Shown: positions 16,819 through 25,488 of the stretch, in pieces
Numbering within the stretch: the first letter of the stretch is position 1
How the letters are laid out: each line of letters starts with the position of its first letter
DNA from: an uncultured Burkholderiales bacterium
Lineage (GTDB): Bacteria > Pseudomonadota > Gammaproteobacteria > Burkholderiales > Burkholderiaceae_C
Assembly (NCBI GenBank): GCA_903832625.1
Contig: CAILCI010000021.1
Span: 1 to 64,000, forward strand
Length of the DNA: 64,000 nucleotides
Direction: 5' to 3'
Notes under the pieces: generated by a model
What the model was told of the DNA's origin: nothing
Database searches by the model: none
What the model saw: the letters and a program-made list of their open reading frames with translations, nothing else
Position numbers and translations under genes: made by a program

Positions 16819-18111
16819 TTATTTGAATCCCATGACATGTGGCAGCCAATTGCTCAGGGCTGGCACAAAGGTCAAGATGACCAAGACCACACCATGCGCC
16901 CACAAGAAAGGCACGAGTTCGCGCGTCAAGTCCGACAGCGGCACACGCGAAACATTGGAGGTCACAAACAACAAACCGCCCACGGGTGGCGTGATCATGC
17001 CCAAGGTCAGGTTGTAGATCACCACCATCGCAAAGTGAATCGGCTCAATGCCCACTTTGGCCGCGACGGGCGCGAGAATAGGCACCAGCACCATCACGCC
17101 TGGCAGCGGCTCAATGAAAATGCCAAACAACAACAAAAAGATATTGATGACAATCAAGAACATCCAGGGCGACAAGTGCATGTCCACAATCCAGCCCGCC
17201 ACAATTTGCGGCACGCCTTCAATGGTCAGAACCCATGCAAACGAGGCCGACATGCCAATGATCAACAACACCGAAGCGGTCAGCAAAGCCGAGCGCGACA
17301 AGATGTCTGGCACGGCCTTCCACTCCAAGGTGCGGTAAACATACTTGCCGCAAAACAAGGCATAGAACACCGCGACCACCGAGGCCTCAGTGGGGGTGAA
17401 CCAACCTGCCCGCATGCCTCCCAAAATCAACACAGGCAACAACACAGCGGGCAAGGCGCGCCATGTGGTGGCAATGATTTGATCGAGCTTGGGGCTTTCG
17501 CCATCGCCCTTGTAATTGCGCTGCTTGGAGATGTACCAGTTGACGATGCACATGGCCACAGCGATCAACACGCCCGGTATCAAGCCCGCCACAAACAAGG
17601 CCCCCACCGACACGTTGTCGTCGGCCAGTGCATAAATGATCATGATGATGGACGGCGGAATGATGGGCCCGACAATGGCTGTCGAGGCTGTCAAGGCCGC
17701 CGCATAAGAACGTGAATAACCCGCCTTGTCCATCATGCGAATCAACATGGAACCCGGCCCCGCCGCATCGGCCAAGGCCGAGCCAGAAATGCCTGAGAAA
17801 AACGTGAGTGCAACCACATTGGTGTAGCCCAGCCCGCCGCGTTTGTGGCCGACAAACTGGCCTGCAAATTTGAGCAACACCTCGGTCAAAGAGCCGCCGC
17901 TCATCAACTCGGCAGCCAAGATGAAAAATGGCACGGCCATCAGCGGAAAGCTGTCAATGCCGGTGAATGTCTCTTTGAGTAAGACCAGCATCGGGAAGTT
18001 GCCCGAAACCAACAAGGCCGTCATGGTGGACAAGCCCAAGGCAAAGGCCACGGGCACACCCAAGGTGAGATACACGCAAACCGAAATCAATAAAATCAAA
18101 CTGGCGTTCAT
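16819..18111 (-). CDS. dctM: TRAP transporter large permease (DctM family)
   Basis: A 430-residue integral membrane protein with about a dozen hydrophobic segments and the DctM family stretches PLMAVPFFILAAELMSGG and LGMITPPVGG. It forms the sodium-coupled transport channel together with the small subunit encoded upstream. The operon context (threonate dehydrogenase, OtnK, OtnC, OtnI) suggests a four-carbon sugar acid as cargo. The gap to dctQ is 14 bases. Confidence 0.93.
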   Translation of the reverse strand: MNASLILLISVCVYLTLGVPVAFALGLSTMTALLVSGNFPMLVLLKETFTGIDSFPLMAVPFFILAAELMSGGSLTEVLLKFAGQFVGHKRGGLGYTNVVALTFFSGISGSALADAAGPGSMLIRMMDKAGYSRSYAAALTASTAIVGPIIPPSIIMIIYALADDNVSVGALFVAGLIPGVLIAVAMCIVNWYISKQRNYKGDGESPKLDQIIATTWRALPAVLLPVLILGGMRAGWFTPTEASVVAVFYALFCGKYVYRTLEWKAVPDILSRSALLTASVLLIIGMSASFAWVLTIEGVPQIVAGWIVDMHLSPWMFLIVINIFLLLFGIFIEPLPGVMVLVPILAPVAAKVGIEPIHFAMVVIYNLTLGMITPPVGGLLFVTSNVSRVPLSDLTRELVPFLWAHGVVLVILTFVPALSNWLPHVMGFK

Positions 18112-18125
18112 GGTGTACTTTCAAA

Positions 18126-18638
18126 TCAAAGCGAGGCGCTGGCCGTGGCATCGAAATGCTCGTCCGAGGCAAATTTGCGCTCCAACACATAGTCGCGCAC
18201 GATGAACAACCAATGAATCAATGTCATGGCCGAACCAATCGGCAAGGCGGCATACACATAGGCAAACGAGATTTGCGTCGCTGGCGTTTGTTGGTACTGG
18301 GTGCGATCCATGTAATCCAAACCAAACCATGTCAAGAAAATAAACAAGGCAAAAATCAACACTGCAATCACCAAGCGCATGGCAATGGCCACCGAGCGCG
18401 GCATGAGGTCTTGCATGTTTTCAACAGCAATGTGGCCACCATAACGCAGCACTGGCCCGCAGCCCAAAAAGGTGAGCCAAATCATGAGATGCCGCGAGAC
18501 TTCTTCCGCCCACTCAATCGACTGGTTGGTGGTGTAGCGCAACACCACATTGGTGAAAATAATGACCGACATAACGGCCAACATGACAATCAACACCCAG
18601 CGATTGGTCGCTAAAAAATACCGTTCAAAAGTCTTCAT
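18126..18638 (-). CDS. dctQ: TRAP transporter small permease (DctQ family)
   Basis: The 170-residue protein has four hydrophobic segments and the DctQ hallmark NQSIEWAEEVSRHLMIWL, which includes the WAEE motif. The ATG at 18638 is preferred over one nine codons upstream because AGGTAA lies 6 bases before it. It partners DctM and receives substrate from the binding protein encoded 73 bases upstream. Confidence 0.9.
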   Translation of the reverse strand: MKTFERYFLATNRWVLIVMLAVMSVIIFTNVVLRYTTNQSIEWAEEVSRHLMIWLTFLGCGPVLRYGGHIAVENMQDLMPRSVAIAMRLVIAVLIFALFIFLTWFGLDYMDRTQYQQTPATQISFAYVYAALPIGSAMTLIHWLFIVRDYVLERKFASDEHFDATASASL

Positions 18639-18711
18639 GATGCTTACCTGTTGAATCGTCGCCATCAGGACAAGGGCGCACGGCGTGTTGCCCTGATGGT
18701 TTGCCGACGCT

Positions 18712-19677
18712 TTATTTCACGTCTTGAATTTTGCGAATGTTGTCTGCGCCAAATTCTTTGGAGTAGTTGACATAAGGGTCACGCAAAGCATTGCGAAAGG
18801 CTGCGCCATCGACCTTGCGCACCACCGTCATGCCTTCTTTTTCAAGCTGGGCAATGCCGTTGGCTTCGTCTTCGTTGACCTTTTTGCGTTGCTCCACGGT
18901 CGCGTGTTTGGCGACGTCATAAAACACTTTTTTGTCAGCATCGCTGAGCTTGTTCATCACGCGGGGTGAGGTGATGAGCAAAGCGGGTGAATACACGTGA
19001 CCTGTGAGCGACAAATACTTTTGCACCTGCGAGAACTTAGACGCCAAGATCACCGGAATTGGGTTTTCTTGACCATCCACGGTGCCTTGTTGCAATGCGC
19101 CAAACACCTCAGGAAACGCCATCGGTGTGGGCTGAATGCCAAAGGCGCGGTAGCCGTCCATGTGGACTTTGTTTTCCATGGTGCGCATTTTCAAACCCGC
19201 TGCATCGTCGGGTTTGACGATGGGGCGTTTGTTGTTGGTCATGTGACGAAAACCGTTTTCCGTCCATGACAACGCCACCAAGCCCTTAGAAGGAAATTTG
19301 GTCAAGATGTCTTGCCCAATGGGGCCGTCCATGACTTTGCGGGCATGGTCGTAGTCGCGGAACAAAAATGGAATGTCCACGATCTTGACTTCTGGCACAA
19401 AGTTGCCCACGGGGCCGGTTGAGGTATTCACAAAATCAAGTGTGCCCAACTGAACCGCCTCAATCATTTCGCGCTCGCCACCCAAAGCACTGTTGGGGAA
19501 TTGTTGGCACTTGTAGCGACCTTGTGTGCCTTTTTCAATGTCGTCACAAAAAGCCGTGCTGCCCACACCGTAGTGCGATGCAGCCGAAGTGGCATAACCA
19601 ATTTTCAACACGGTTTGCGCTTGCACAGAGGCCACGCCCATGCCAAACAATGCCAAAGCAATAAGGGAAGATTTCAC
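18712..19677 (-). CDS. dctP: TRAP transporter substrate-binding protein (DctP family)
   Basis: A 321-residue periplasmic protein with a signal peptide (residues 1-21, ending VQAQ) and the DctP core, including GGEREMIEAVQLGTLDF, FLFRDYDHARKVMDGPIG and KMRTMENKVHMDGYRAFG, the last carrying the carboxylate-binding arginine. The start is a GTG at 19677, chosen because AAGGAGA lies 6 bases upstream and the signal peptide begins there; the open frame extends 72 codons farther into ltnD. It lies 34 bases after ltnD. Confidence 0.92.
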   Translation of the reverse strand: MKSSLIALALFGMGVASVQAQTVLKIGYATSAASHYGVGSTAFCDDIEKGTQGRYKCQQFPNSALGGEREMIEAVQLGTLDFVNTSTGPVGNFVPEVKIVDIPFLFRDYDHARKVMDGPIGQDILTKFPSKGLVALSWTENGFRHMTNNKRPIVKPDDAAGLKMRTMENKVHMDGYRAFGIQPTPMAFPEVFGALQQGTVDGQENPIPVILASKFSQVQKYLSLTGHVYSPALLITSPRVMNKLSDADKKVFYDVAKHATVEQRKKVNEDEANGIAQLEKEGMTVVRKVDGAAFRNALRDPYVNYSKEFGADNIRKIQDVK

Positions 19678-19711
19678 AGCTTGTCTCCTTGAAAAAAATG
19701 AACGGACTCGG

Positions 19712-20629
19712 TTATTTGGCGGCTGCTTGAGGCAGCTCGATGCCGGGGAAAATTTTGATGACGGCGCTGTCGTCTTCACGCGCAAAACCTGCGGCAGACG
19801 CCTGCATGAACATCTGATGCGCGGTGCTGGAGAGCGGCAGCGGGAACTTGCTGGCACGCGCCAGATCGAGCACCAGCCCCAGGTCTTTGACAAAAATGTC
19901 TACCGCAGACAATGGCGTGTAATCAGCGGCCAACACATGCGCCATGCGGTTTTCAAACATCCAACTGTTACCCGCGCTATGGGTGATGACTTCGTACAAA
20001 TCTTTGGCGTTGACACCTTCGCGCAAGCCCAAGGCCATGGCCTCCGCAGCCGCAGCAATGTGCACACCAGCCAACAATTGGTTGATGATCTTGACCTTGC
20101 TGCCCGCCCCGGCGCGGTCGCCCAGCTTGTACACCTTGCCAGCCATGGCCGAGAGCACCGCATCGCTTTGGGCGTAGGCCTCAGGCTTGGCGGCGGTCAT
20201 CATGGTCATCTCGCCGGCAGCGGCTTTGGCGGCGCCACCAGAAATGGGCGCGTCAACATACAAAATGCCCAAATCGGCCAAGCGTGCTTCCATCGCAATG
20301 GACCAATTGGGATCCACAGTCGAGCACATCACAAACACGCTGCCGGGCTTCATGTGCGCCGCGCAGCCTGTGCCGTCGTTGTCTTTGCCAAACAAAACAG
20401 CTTCGGTTTGCGCGGCGTTCACGACCACGCTCACCACCACATCGCAAGCAGCGGCCAAGCTGGGCAAATCGGAGGCGGCATGACCGCCTTGCGCGGCAAA
20501 GGCTTGTGCCACTTCTGCGCGCACATCAAATACATGCAAATCAAACCCAGCGCGTCTGAGCGAAGCTGCCATGCCGCTGCCCATGGCGCCCAAGCCAATC
20601 AAACCAACAGTGGGTGGTGCGTGTTTCAT
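19712..20629 (-). CDS. ltnD: L-threonate dehydrogenase
   Basis: The 305-residue beta-hydroxyacid dehydrogenase has the Rossmann motif GLIGLGAMGSGMA (9-21), the substrate motif DAPISGGAAKAAAG (126-139) and the catalytic lysine at about Lys180 in GAGSKVKIIN. LtnD oxidises L-threonate to 2-oxo-tetronate as the first step of the pathway completed by OtnI, OtnK and OtnC in this operon. The assignment rests on that context, since the family also contains tartronate semialdehyde reductases and D-erythronate enzymes. It starts 3 bases after the GntR gene. Confidence 0.85.
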   Translation of the reverse strand: MKHAPPTVGLIGLGAMGSGMAASLRRAGFDLHVFDVRAEVAQAFAAQGGHAASDLPSLAAACDVVVSVVVNAAQTEAVLFGKDNDGTGCAAHMKPGSVFVMCSTVDPNWSIAMEARLADLGILYVDAPISGGAAKAAAGEMTMMTAAKPEAYAQSDAVLSAMAGKVYKLGDRAGAGSKVKIINQLLAGVHIAAAAEAMALGLREGVNAKDLYEVITHSAGNSWMFENRMAHVLAADYTPLSAVDIFVKDLGLVLDLARASKFPLPLSSTAHQMFMQASAAGFAREDDSAVIKIFPGIELPQAAAK

Positions 20630-20632
20630 GTG

Positions 20633-21379
20633 TCAGTCCAATAAAACTTTGTGTTGTTGCCAAAACGCAGGGTCAGCGCTTTGCAAGCGATTCGAAGCGT
20701 TTTGCATGTGGATGGTGGCAGCCTTGATGGCCGCTTTGGCGTCGGAGCGCTCAATGGCATCGAGCAAGCCCATGTGTTCGCGGTTGACTTGCTGTGCGAA
20801 ATCGGTACGTCGCGCTTCGTTGGCTCGGGTGATGCGCGTGCCTTCGCGCAAGTACTGCGACAAGTAATCGAGGGTTTGCAACAAAAACGGATTGTTCGCG
20901 GCGCGGGCAATGCAGCGGTGAAATTCGACATCTTCTGCCACACCATCACGTCCGGCTTTCACCGCCACTTCAATGGCTTTCAATGCTTTTTTGATCTGCA
21001 CCACATCTTTGGCACTGCGCCGCTCAGCGGCCAAACGCGCAGCTTCCGCCTCAATGGCGCGTCGCACCTCGGTGATTTGAATCACCGCGTCACGCGAAGC
21101 AGAATGGTCTGACTTGAAACTCAGCGGCTCAAAATTCGCCCCCGCCATGACAAACATGCCGCTGCCCTGGCGCGAAGCCACCAAGCCCAGAGATTTGAGC
21201 TGGGAGATGGCCTCACGCACCACGGTGCGGCTCACGCCGAACTGCTGCACCAAAACGGCCTCAGTCGGCAGCTTATCGAGCGGTGCCAAGCGACCCGAAC
21301 GAATTTCATCCGTCAAACGCCTTGCGACTTGCTCGGAGAGCTTGTCGGTCGCGCTGAGGGTTTGAAAAACGCTGGACAT
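20633..21379 (-). CDS. GntR/FadR-subfamily regulator of the threonate operon
   Basis: A 248-residue protein with an N-terminal winged helix (about 12-80, GRLAPLDKLPTEAVLVQQFG and SRTVVREAISQLKSLGLV) and a C-terminal FCD ligand-binding domain (about 100-225) whose metal-binding histidines appear in EFHRCIARAANNPF and NREHMGLLDAI. It is the first gene of the minus-strand operon, and a perfect 10-base inverted repeat lies 19 bases upstream. Autoregulation and induction by a sugar acid are therefore likely. The same site could also control the divergent plus-strand cluster. Confidence 0.87.
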   Translation of the reverse strand: MSSVFQTLSATDKLSEQVARRLTDEIRSGRLAPLDKLPTEAVLVQQFGVSRTVVREAISQLKSLGLVASRQGSGMFVMAGANFEPLSFKSDHSASRDAVIQITEVRRAIEAEAARLAAERRSAKDVVQIKKALKAIEVAVKAGRDGVAEDVEFHRCIARAANNPFLLQTLDYLSQYLREGTRITRANEARRTDFAQQVNREHMGLLDAIERSDAKAAIKAATIHMQNASNRLQSADPAFWQQHKVLLD

Positions 21380-21397
21380 GTGAAAGCAGAGTTCCCG

Positions 21398-21428
21398 TTA
21401 AATTTGTCAGGTCATCATACAAATTTAA
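21398..21428. promoter_or_regulatory. Probable GntR operator (perfect 10-base inverted repeat)
   Basis: TTAAATTTGT (21398-21407) and ACAAATTTAA (21419-21428) are exact inverse complements around an 11-base spacer. The inner part TTGTCAGGTCATCATACAA resembles FadR-subfamily operators (GT...AC half sites). It lies just before the gntR start and about 155 bases before the divergent Bug gene. Nothing else structured is seen in the 21429-21576 stretch apart from a GC-rich hairpin near 21527-21542. Confidence 0.7.
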
Positions 21429-21582
21429 AAACCGTGCAGCATTAGCAATAACCATGAAGAAAAGCGACTACGTCTTTACGAAACATCAAACAATGCAGGG
21501 TAAGTGCTGTAGCCGTGGCGACTCAAACCCGCGCGTGGGTTGGCTACTATTGAATTTAATTTTGCAATTTCAAGGAATGAGC

Positions 21583-22551
21583 ATGCGGTGTTTCAAACAA
21601 CTGGTCTTCATTTTGATGTGCTGTCCTTGCCTGCACGCGGTGTCTCAAACGGCGGACTATCCCAACCGCCCCATCAAAATGATCATTCCTTATGCGGCTG
21701 GCGGACCCATGGATTTCATTGGTCGCAGCTTGGCCCCAAAAATGGCACAAGACCTCGGCCAGCCCTTGGTGATTGACAACCGATCAGGCGCAGGCGGCGC
21801 AATTGGTACCGATGTGGTCGCCAAAGCCGCACCCGATGGCTACACATTGCTCAACACATCGTCCAGCCATGCCAGCTTGCCTGTCATTTCTCCCAATTTG
21901 AGTTTTGACCCCATCAAAGACTTCACGCCCATCACCTTGGTCGCCAAAAGCGTGGGCTTCATTTTGGCTGCTCGGCCTGATTTGCAAGAGAAAAACCTGA
22001 AAGAACTCTTGGCCTACGCCAAGGCCAATCCCGGCAAAGTCACCTTCGGCTCTGGTGGCGTGGGCAACGTCATGCACTTTGCCGCCGAATTCTTGGCGGT
22101 GAGCGCGGATGTGAAGTTCACCCACGTGCCATTCAAAGGCGTGAGCGCTTCCTTGAACGATTTGGTCGCGGGTCGCATCGACTTCGTGATTGGTGCGCCC
22201 ACGGCCTTGCTGCCTTTGATCAAAGCAGGCAAGCTCAAACCTTTGGCCATCACCTCACGCAAACGCTGGAGCGAATTGCCCGATGTGCCCACCATCGACG
22301 AGGCGGGCGTCAAAGGCTTTGAATACACGCCTTGGTATGGCTTTTGGTTTCCAGCTGGTGTGCCCAGCGCACAAGTGAACAAACTACAAAAAGAAGTCGC
22401 CAAACTTTTGGAAGACCCGCAAATCAAGCAAGCGTTTGCGGAGCAAGGTTTTACTACCGTGGGTTCTAGTTCGGCAGAGTTTGCCAAAGTGATTGCCGAC
22501 GAAATTGCCATCAACAAAAAGCTCGCCACCAAGGTCGATTTCACCCAATAA
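21583..22551 (+). CDS. Bug-family (TctC-like) periplasmic binding protein
   Basis: The 322-residue protein has a signal peptide ending about HAVSQT (residue 21) and the Bug core: PIKMIIPYAAGGPMDFIGR, PLVIDNRSGAGGAIGTDVV and PDGYTLLNTSSS. The ATG at 21583 is preferred because AAGGA lies 7 bases before it; the ATG two codons upstream is too close to that site. It opens the plus-strand catabolic cluster and lies 19 bases before the amidohydrolase. A small carboxylate or aromatic acid ligand is likely. Confidence 0.87.
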   Translation: MRCFKQLVFILMCCPCLHAVSQTADYPNRPIKMIIPYAAGGPMDFIGRSLAPKMAQDLGQPLVIDNRSGAGGAIGTDVVAKAAPDGYTLLNTSSSHASLPVISPNLSFDPIKDFTPITLVAKSVGFILAARPDLQEKNLKELLAYAKANPGKVTFGSGGVGNVMHFAAEFLAVSADVKFTHVPFKGVSASLNDLVAGRIDFVIGAPTALLPLIKAGKLKPLAITSRKRWSELPDVPTIDEAGVKGFEYTPWYGFWFPAGVPSAQVNKLQKEVAKLLEDPQIKQAFAEQGFTTVGSSSAEFAKVIADEIAINKKLATKVDFTQ

Positions 22552-22570
22552 ATCCATCAAGGAAGACGCC

Positions 22571-23656
22571 ATGCACTCCACCCATACCGCTGGTTCATGC
22601 ACGCACTGCCAACCCAGACGTCAGTTCTTGACAGGTTTACTCAGCGCCACGGCGGCAACCGTGTTGCCCGGATGCGCCGCAACGAGCAACAGCGCCAATG
22701 GGACAACCCCATCGCCTCGCGCCTTGGTGGATGTGCACCACCATGTGTGGGCGCCTGCATTCTTAAAAGAACTCGAAGCACGTAAACTGGCCGAGCCTCC
22801 GGCTCGCAATTGGTCACTCAACAAAACCTTGGATGACATGGCTCAAGCCGGCGTGACCTATACCCTCACCTCGCCCACCACACCCGCCGCAGGTTTTGGC
22901 GATGTCGCCACCATGCGCCGCATGGCGCGAGTCAGCAACGAATATGGCGCACAACTCGCCCGCGATTACCCCACGCAATTTGGCTTCTTTGCCACCTTGC
23001 CCATGCTCGATGTGGACGGCGCCTTGGCCGAAATTGCCTACAGCTGCGATGTGCTCAAAGCCAATGGCATTGCCATGCTCACCAGCTACAACGGCCTGTG
23101 GCTGGGTGACGCCAAGTTTGCACCCATCATGGATGACATCAACCGACGCGGCTTGATCGTCTACACCCACCCGTCCAACACCTTGTGCTGCCAAAACTTG
23201 CAAGAGGGCGTGCCGGGCTCGGCCATCGAATTTGCCACCGACACCACACGCACCATCACCAGCTTGTTGTTCAGTGGAACGGCCACGCGCTGCAAAGACA
23301 TCAAGTTCATCTTCTCTCATGCAGGTGGCACCATGCCGTTCTTGGTGGAGCGTCTCACCCTGCTGCCCAAGCTCAATGCCAACTTTGGCAAGATTTTGCC
23401 CAGCGAACAAGTGATTCCAACCCTGCGTCGTTTTTACTACGACACCGCGCAAGCCTCGCATCCCGGCGCGTTGCTGTCGCTGCTGAATTTGGTCGATGTG
23501 TCGCAAGTGGTGTTTGGAACAGACTTTCCATACCGCACAGCTTTGGACCACGTCAAAGGTTTAGCCGCGATGGGCTTTAGTGAAAAAGACTTGTCCGCCA
23601 TACAGAGCCGCAACGCCTTGCGCTTGCTGGGTTCGGTCACTCGGGCGACAAGTTAA
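22571..23656 (+). CDS. Exported amidohydrolase-2 family protein (decarboxylase/lactonase-like)
   Basis: A 361-residue TIM-barrel metalloenzyme of the amidohydrolase-2 group, which includes ACMS decarboxylase, gamma-resorcylate decarboxylase and several lactonases. Metal ligands are visible as VHHHVW (His56/His58), FSHAGG and FGTDFPY. Unusually, residues 1-40 carry a twin-arginine motif (RRQFLTG, 16-22), a hydrophobic stretch and a lipobox-like LPGC ending at Cys35, so it should be exported and perhaps lipid-anchored. AAGGAA six bases before the ATG fixes the start. The substrate is unknown; neighbours suggest an aromatic or lactone compound. Confidence 0.8.
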   Translation: MHSTHTAGSCTHCQPRRQFLTGLLSATAATVLPGCAATSNSANGTTPSPRALVDVHHHVWAPAFLKELEARKLAEPPARNWSLNKTLDDMAQAGVTYTLTSPTTPAAGFGDVATMRRMARVSNEYGAQLARDYPTQFGFFATLPMLDVDGALAEIAYSCDVLKANGIAMLTSYNGLWLGDAKFAPIMDDINRRGLIVYTHPSNTLCCQNLQEGVPGSAIEFATDTTRTITSLLFSGTATRCKDIKFIFSHAGGTMPFLVERLTLLPKLNANFGKILPSEQVIPTLRRFYYDTAQASHPGALLSLLNLVDVSQVVFGTDFPYRTALDHVKGLAAMGFSEKDLSAIQSRNALRLLGSVTRATS

Positions 23657-23767
23657 GCTCAATCAAGGCGTGGCGGGGTGACGACTGTGCCTATCATGGC
23701 CACCAGTTGATGTCGCTTGTCATTGTTTTGCCATACGTTTTCGCCATCTGTTGGCTTGGAGTTTTTC

Positions 23768-24679
23768 ATGCCTGCTTTCAAAGACGCGCTGCCCAACACC
23801 CCTGCGTCCATCTTGCCCTTGGTGCTGCAAGCCATGTCGCGCACGCCCGACTCCCGCTTGCGCGAACTCATGGCGGCGCTGACCCGACATCTGCATGCGT
23901 TTGTCATTGAGACACAAGTCACCGAGCCCGAGTTTGAACGCGCGGTCAAGTTCATCATCGACATGGGCAAAGCCACGAATGAGAAAACGAATGAGGTCAT
24001 TTTGGCCTCTGACTTGTTGGGGCTGTCCACCTTGATTGCCGTGTTGAACAACCCCGCCGACCCCAGCAACACCCATGCCTTGGCTGAAGCCGCCTCGCAT
24101 GCAGCGCTTTTGGGGCCGTTTTGGCGCGCCAATGCACCATTTTGTGAAGCGGGTGAAAACATTGTGCGCAGCCCAACCCCAGGCATGCCGCTGGAAGTTT
24201 GCGGCGTGGTGTACGACAAAAACAAACAACCCGTGCCCGATGCGACCGTCGATGTATGGCACGCCTCCCCCGTGGGCTTGTACGAAAACCAAGACGAACA
24301 CCAAGTTGACATGAACCTGCGCGGCAGATTCAAAACCGACGCGCAAGGCGCGTATTTTTTCAAAACCGTGCGACCTTCGGGTTACCCCGTCCCCACCGAT
24401 GGCCCGTGTGGCGAATTGCTGCGCGCTCAGCTTCGGCATCCCAATCGGCCTGCGCATTTGCATTTCATGGTGTCCACGCCGGGGCACAAAGTCATGGTCA
24501 CGCAAGTGTTTGACGATGGTGACAACAACCTCACCAGCGACCCCGTGTTTGGCGTGCTCGCGCCTTTGGTGAGCCATTTTGAAGAAATTGAAGTCGATGG
24601 ACACACCCAAGCCCGATTAACGCACGACTTTTATTTGATCGAAGGTGAGATGAGTTTTCCTCATCCTCCCATTCCCTGA
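23768..24679 (+). CDS. Intradiol ring-cleavage dioxygenase, hydroxyquinol 1,2-dioxygenase-like
   Basis: The 303-residue protein has the N-terminal dimerisation domain of catechol/hydroxyquinol dioxygenases (about 20-120) and the beta-sandwich catalytic domain. The four Fe(III) ligands are present at Tyr172, Tyr206 (SGYPVPTDGP), His230 and His232 (RPAHLHFMV), with nearly the spacing known for hydroxyquinol 1,2-dioxygenase. Such enzymes open 1,2,4-trihydroxybenzene to maleylacetate. GGAG six bases before the ATG at 23768 fixes the start. A catechol substrate is not excluded. No maleylacetate reductase of the classic type is nearby. Confidence 0.87.
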   Translation: MPAFKDALPNTPASILPLVLQAMSRTPDSRLRELMAALTRHLHAFVIETQVTEPEFERAVKFIIDMGKATNEKTNEVILASDLLGLSTLIAVLNNPADPSNTHALAEAASHAALLGPFWRANAPFCEAGENIVRSPTPGMPLEVCGVVYDKNKQPVPDATVDVWHASPVGLYENQDEHQVDMNLRGRFKTDAQGAYFFKTVRPSGYPVPTDGPCGELLRAQLRHPNRPAHLHFMVSTPGHKVMVTQVFDDGDNNLTSDPVFGVLAPLVSHFEEIEVDGHTQARLTHDFYLIEGEMSFPHPPIP

Positions 24680-24703
24680 AACCTCTTCCATCGCAAGGTA
24701 TTT

Positions 24704-25471
24704 ATGAGCGCAAGTTTTCAACCCACGGATTCATTGACGGGTCGCATTGCCGTCATCACGGGCGGCACAGGTGCCATTGGTTTGGCCACCGCCCATCGCT
24801 TGGCCAAGCTGGGCGCACGCTGTGTCTTGCTCTACAACTCGGACAGCGCTGAGTCTGCCAATGCCAAAGCCGCCAGCTTGGCGGGATCGGGGCATTTGTG
24901 CTTCAAAGCACCCATCACCGACAGTGCAACGCTCAAAGCAGTGGCCACGCAAATTGGCGAGATTTGCGGCGTGGTGCATATTTTGGTCAACAGCGCAGGC
25001 TATACCAAGGCTGTGCCAGCAGGCGATTTGGAGGCCTTGAGTGACGACTTGATTGACGACATTTTGAAGGTCAATTTTCGCGGTGTGATCGCCACGATCC
25101 GTGCTTTCATGCCCTTGCTCAAAAAATCTGAAGACGGTTTGATTGTCAACATCTCCTCCATTGCCGGCTTCACCGGCACAGGCAGCAACTTGGCTTATGT
25201 GGCCGCCAAAGCCAGCATTGACGTGGTCGGTGACGCCTTGGCCAAAGCCTTTGCACCGCAGGTGCGCGTCATCTCGGTCTCGCCCGGCGTGGTCGATTCA
25301 AGCTTCGTCCCCGGTCGAGGTGCTGACTTCAACGACAAAGCCGCCGCCACCATCCCACTGCGTCGCATAGGCACGGTGGACGATGTGGCCGCTGTGGTGC
25401 AAGCCTGCGCCACCACCATGCGCTATGTCACCGGTACACGCATCGTGGTCGACGGCGGTCGTCATCTTTGA
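24704..25471 (+). CDS. Short-chain dehydrogenase/reductase
   Basis: A classic 255-residue SDR with the cofactor motif TGGTGAIG (19-26), NSAG (96-99), and the catalytic Ser152, Tyr165 and Lys169 (YVAAK). The C-terminus TRIVVDGGRHL is typical of FabG-like enzymes. It oxidises or reduces a hydroxyl/keto group with NAD(P)H. It lies 24 bases after the dioxygenase gene and 17 before the BKACE gene, so it is part of one transcript. The substrate cannot be told. Confidence 0.87.
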   Translation: MSASFQPTDSLTGRIAVITGGTGAIGLATAHRLAKLGARCVLLYNSDSAESANAKAASLAGSGHLCFKAPITDSATLKAVATQIGEICGVVHILVNSAGYTKAVPAGDLEALSDDLIDDILKVNFRGVIATIRAFMPLLKKSEDGLIVNISSIAGFTGTGSNLAYVAAKASIDVVGDALAKAFAPQVRVISVSPGVVDSSFVPGRGADFNDKAAATIPLRRIGTVDDVAAVVQACATTMRYVTGTRIVVDGGRHL

Positions 25472-25488
25472 AACAGCAGAGTTTTCAT

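Noticed and set aside
16249-17715. A 488-codon open frame on the plus strand
   Set aside because: It runs antisense to otnK and dctM, which have clear families, signals and spacing. Its translation is His/Gln/Arg-rich low-complexity sequence, typical of a shadow of a GC-rich gene.
21500-21545. A tRNA-like or remnant tRNA sequence before the Bug gene
   Set aside because: The translation RGDSNPRV looked like a tRNA shadow, but no cloverleaf can be drawn; only a short GC-rich hairpin is present.
23720-24610. A 296-codon frame on the minus strand across the dioxygenase gene
   Set aside because: Antisense to the four iron ligands of the dioxygenase; composition rich in Gly, His and Arg, with no motif.
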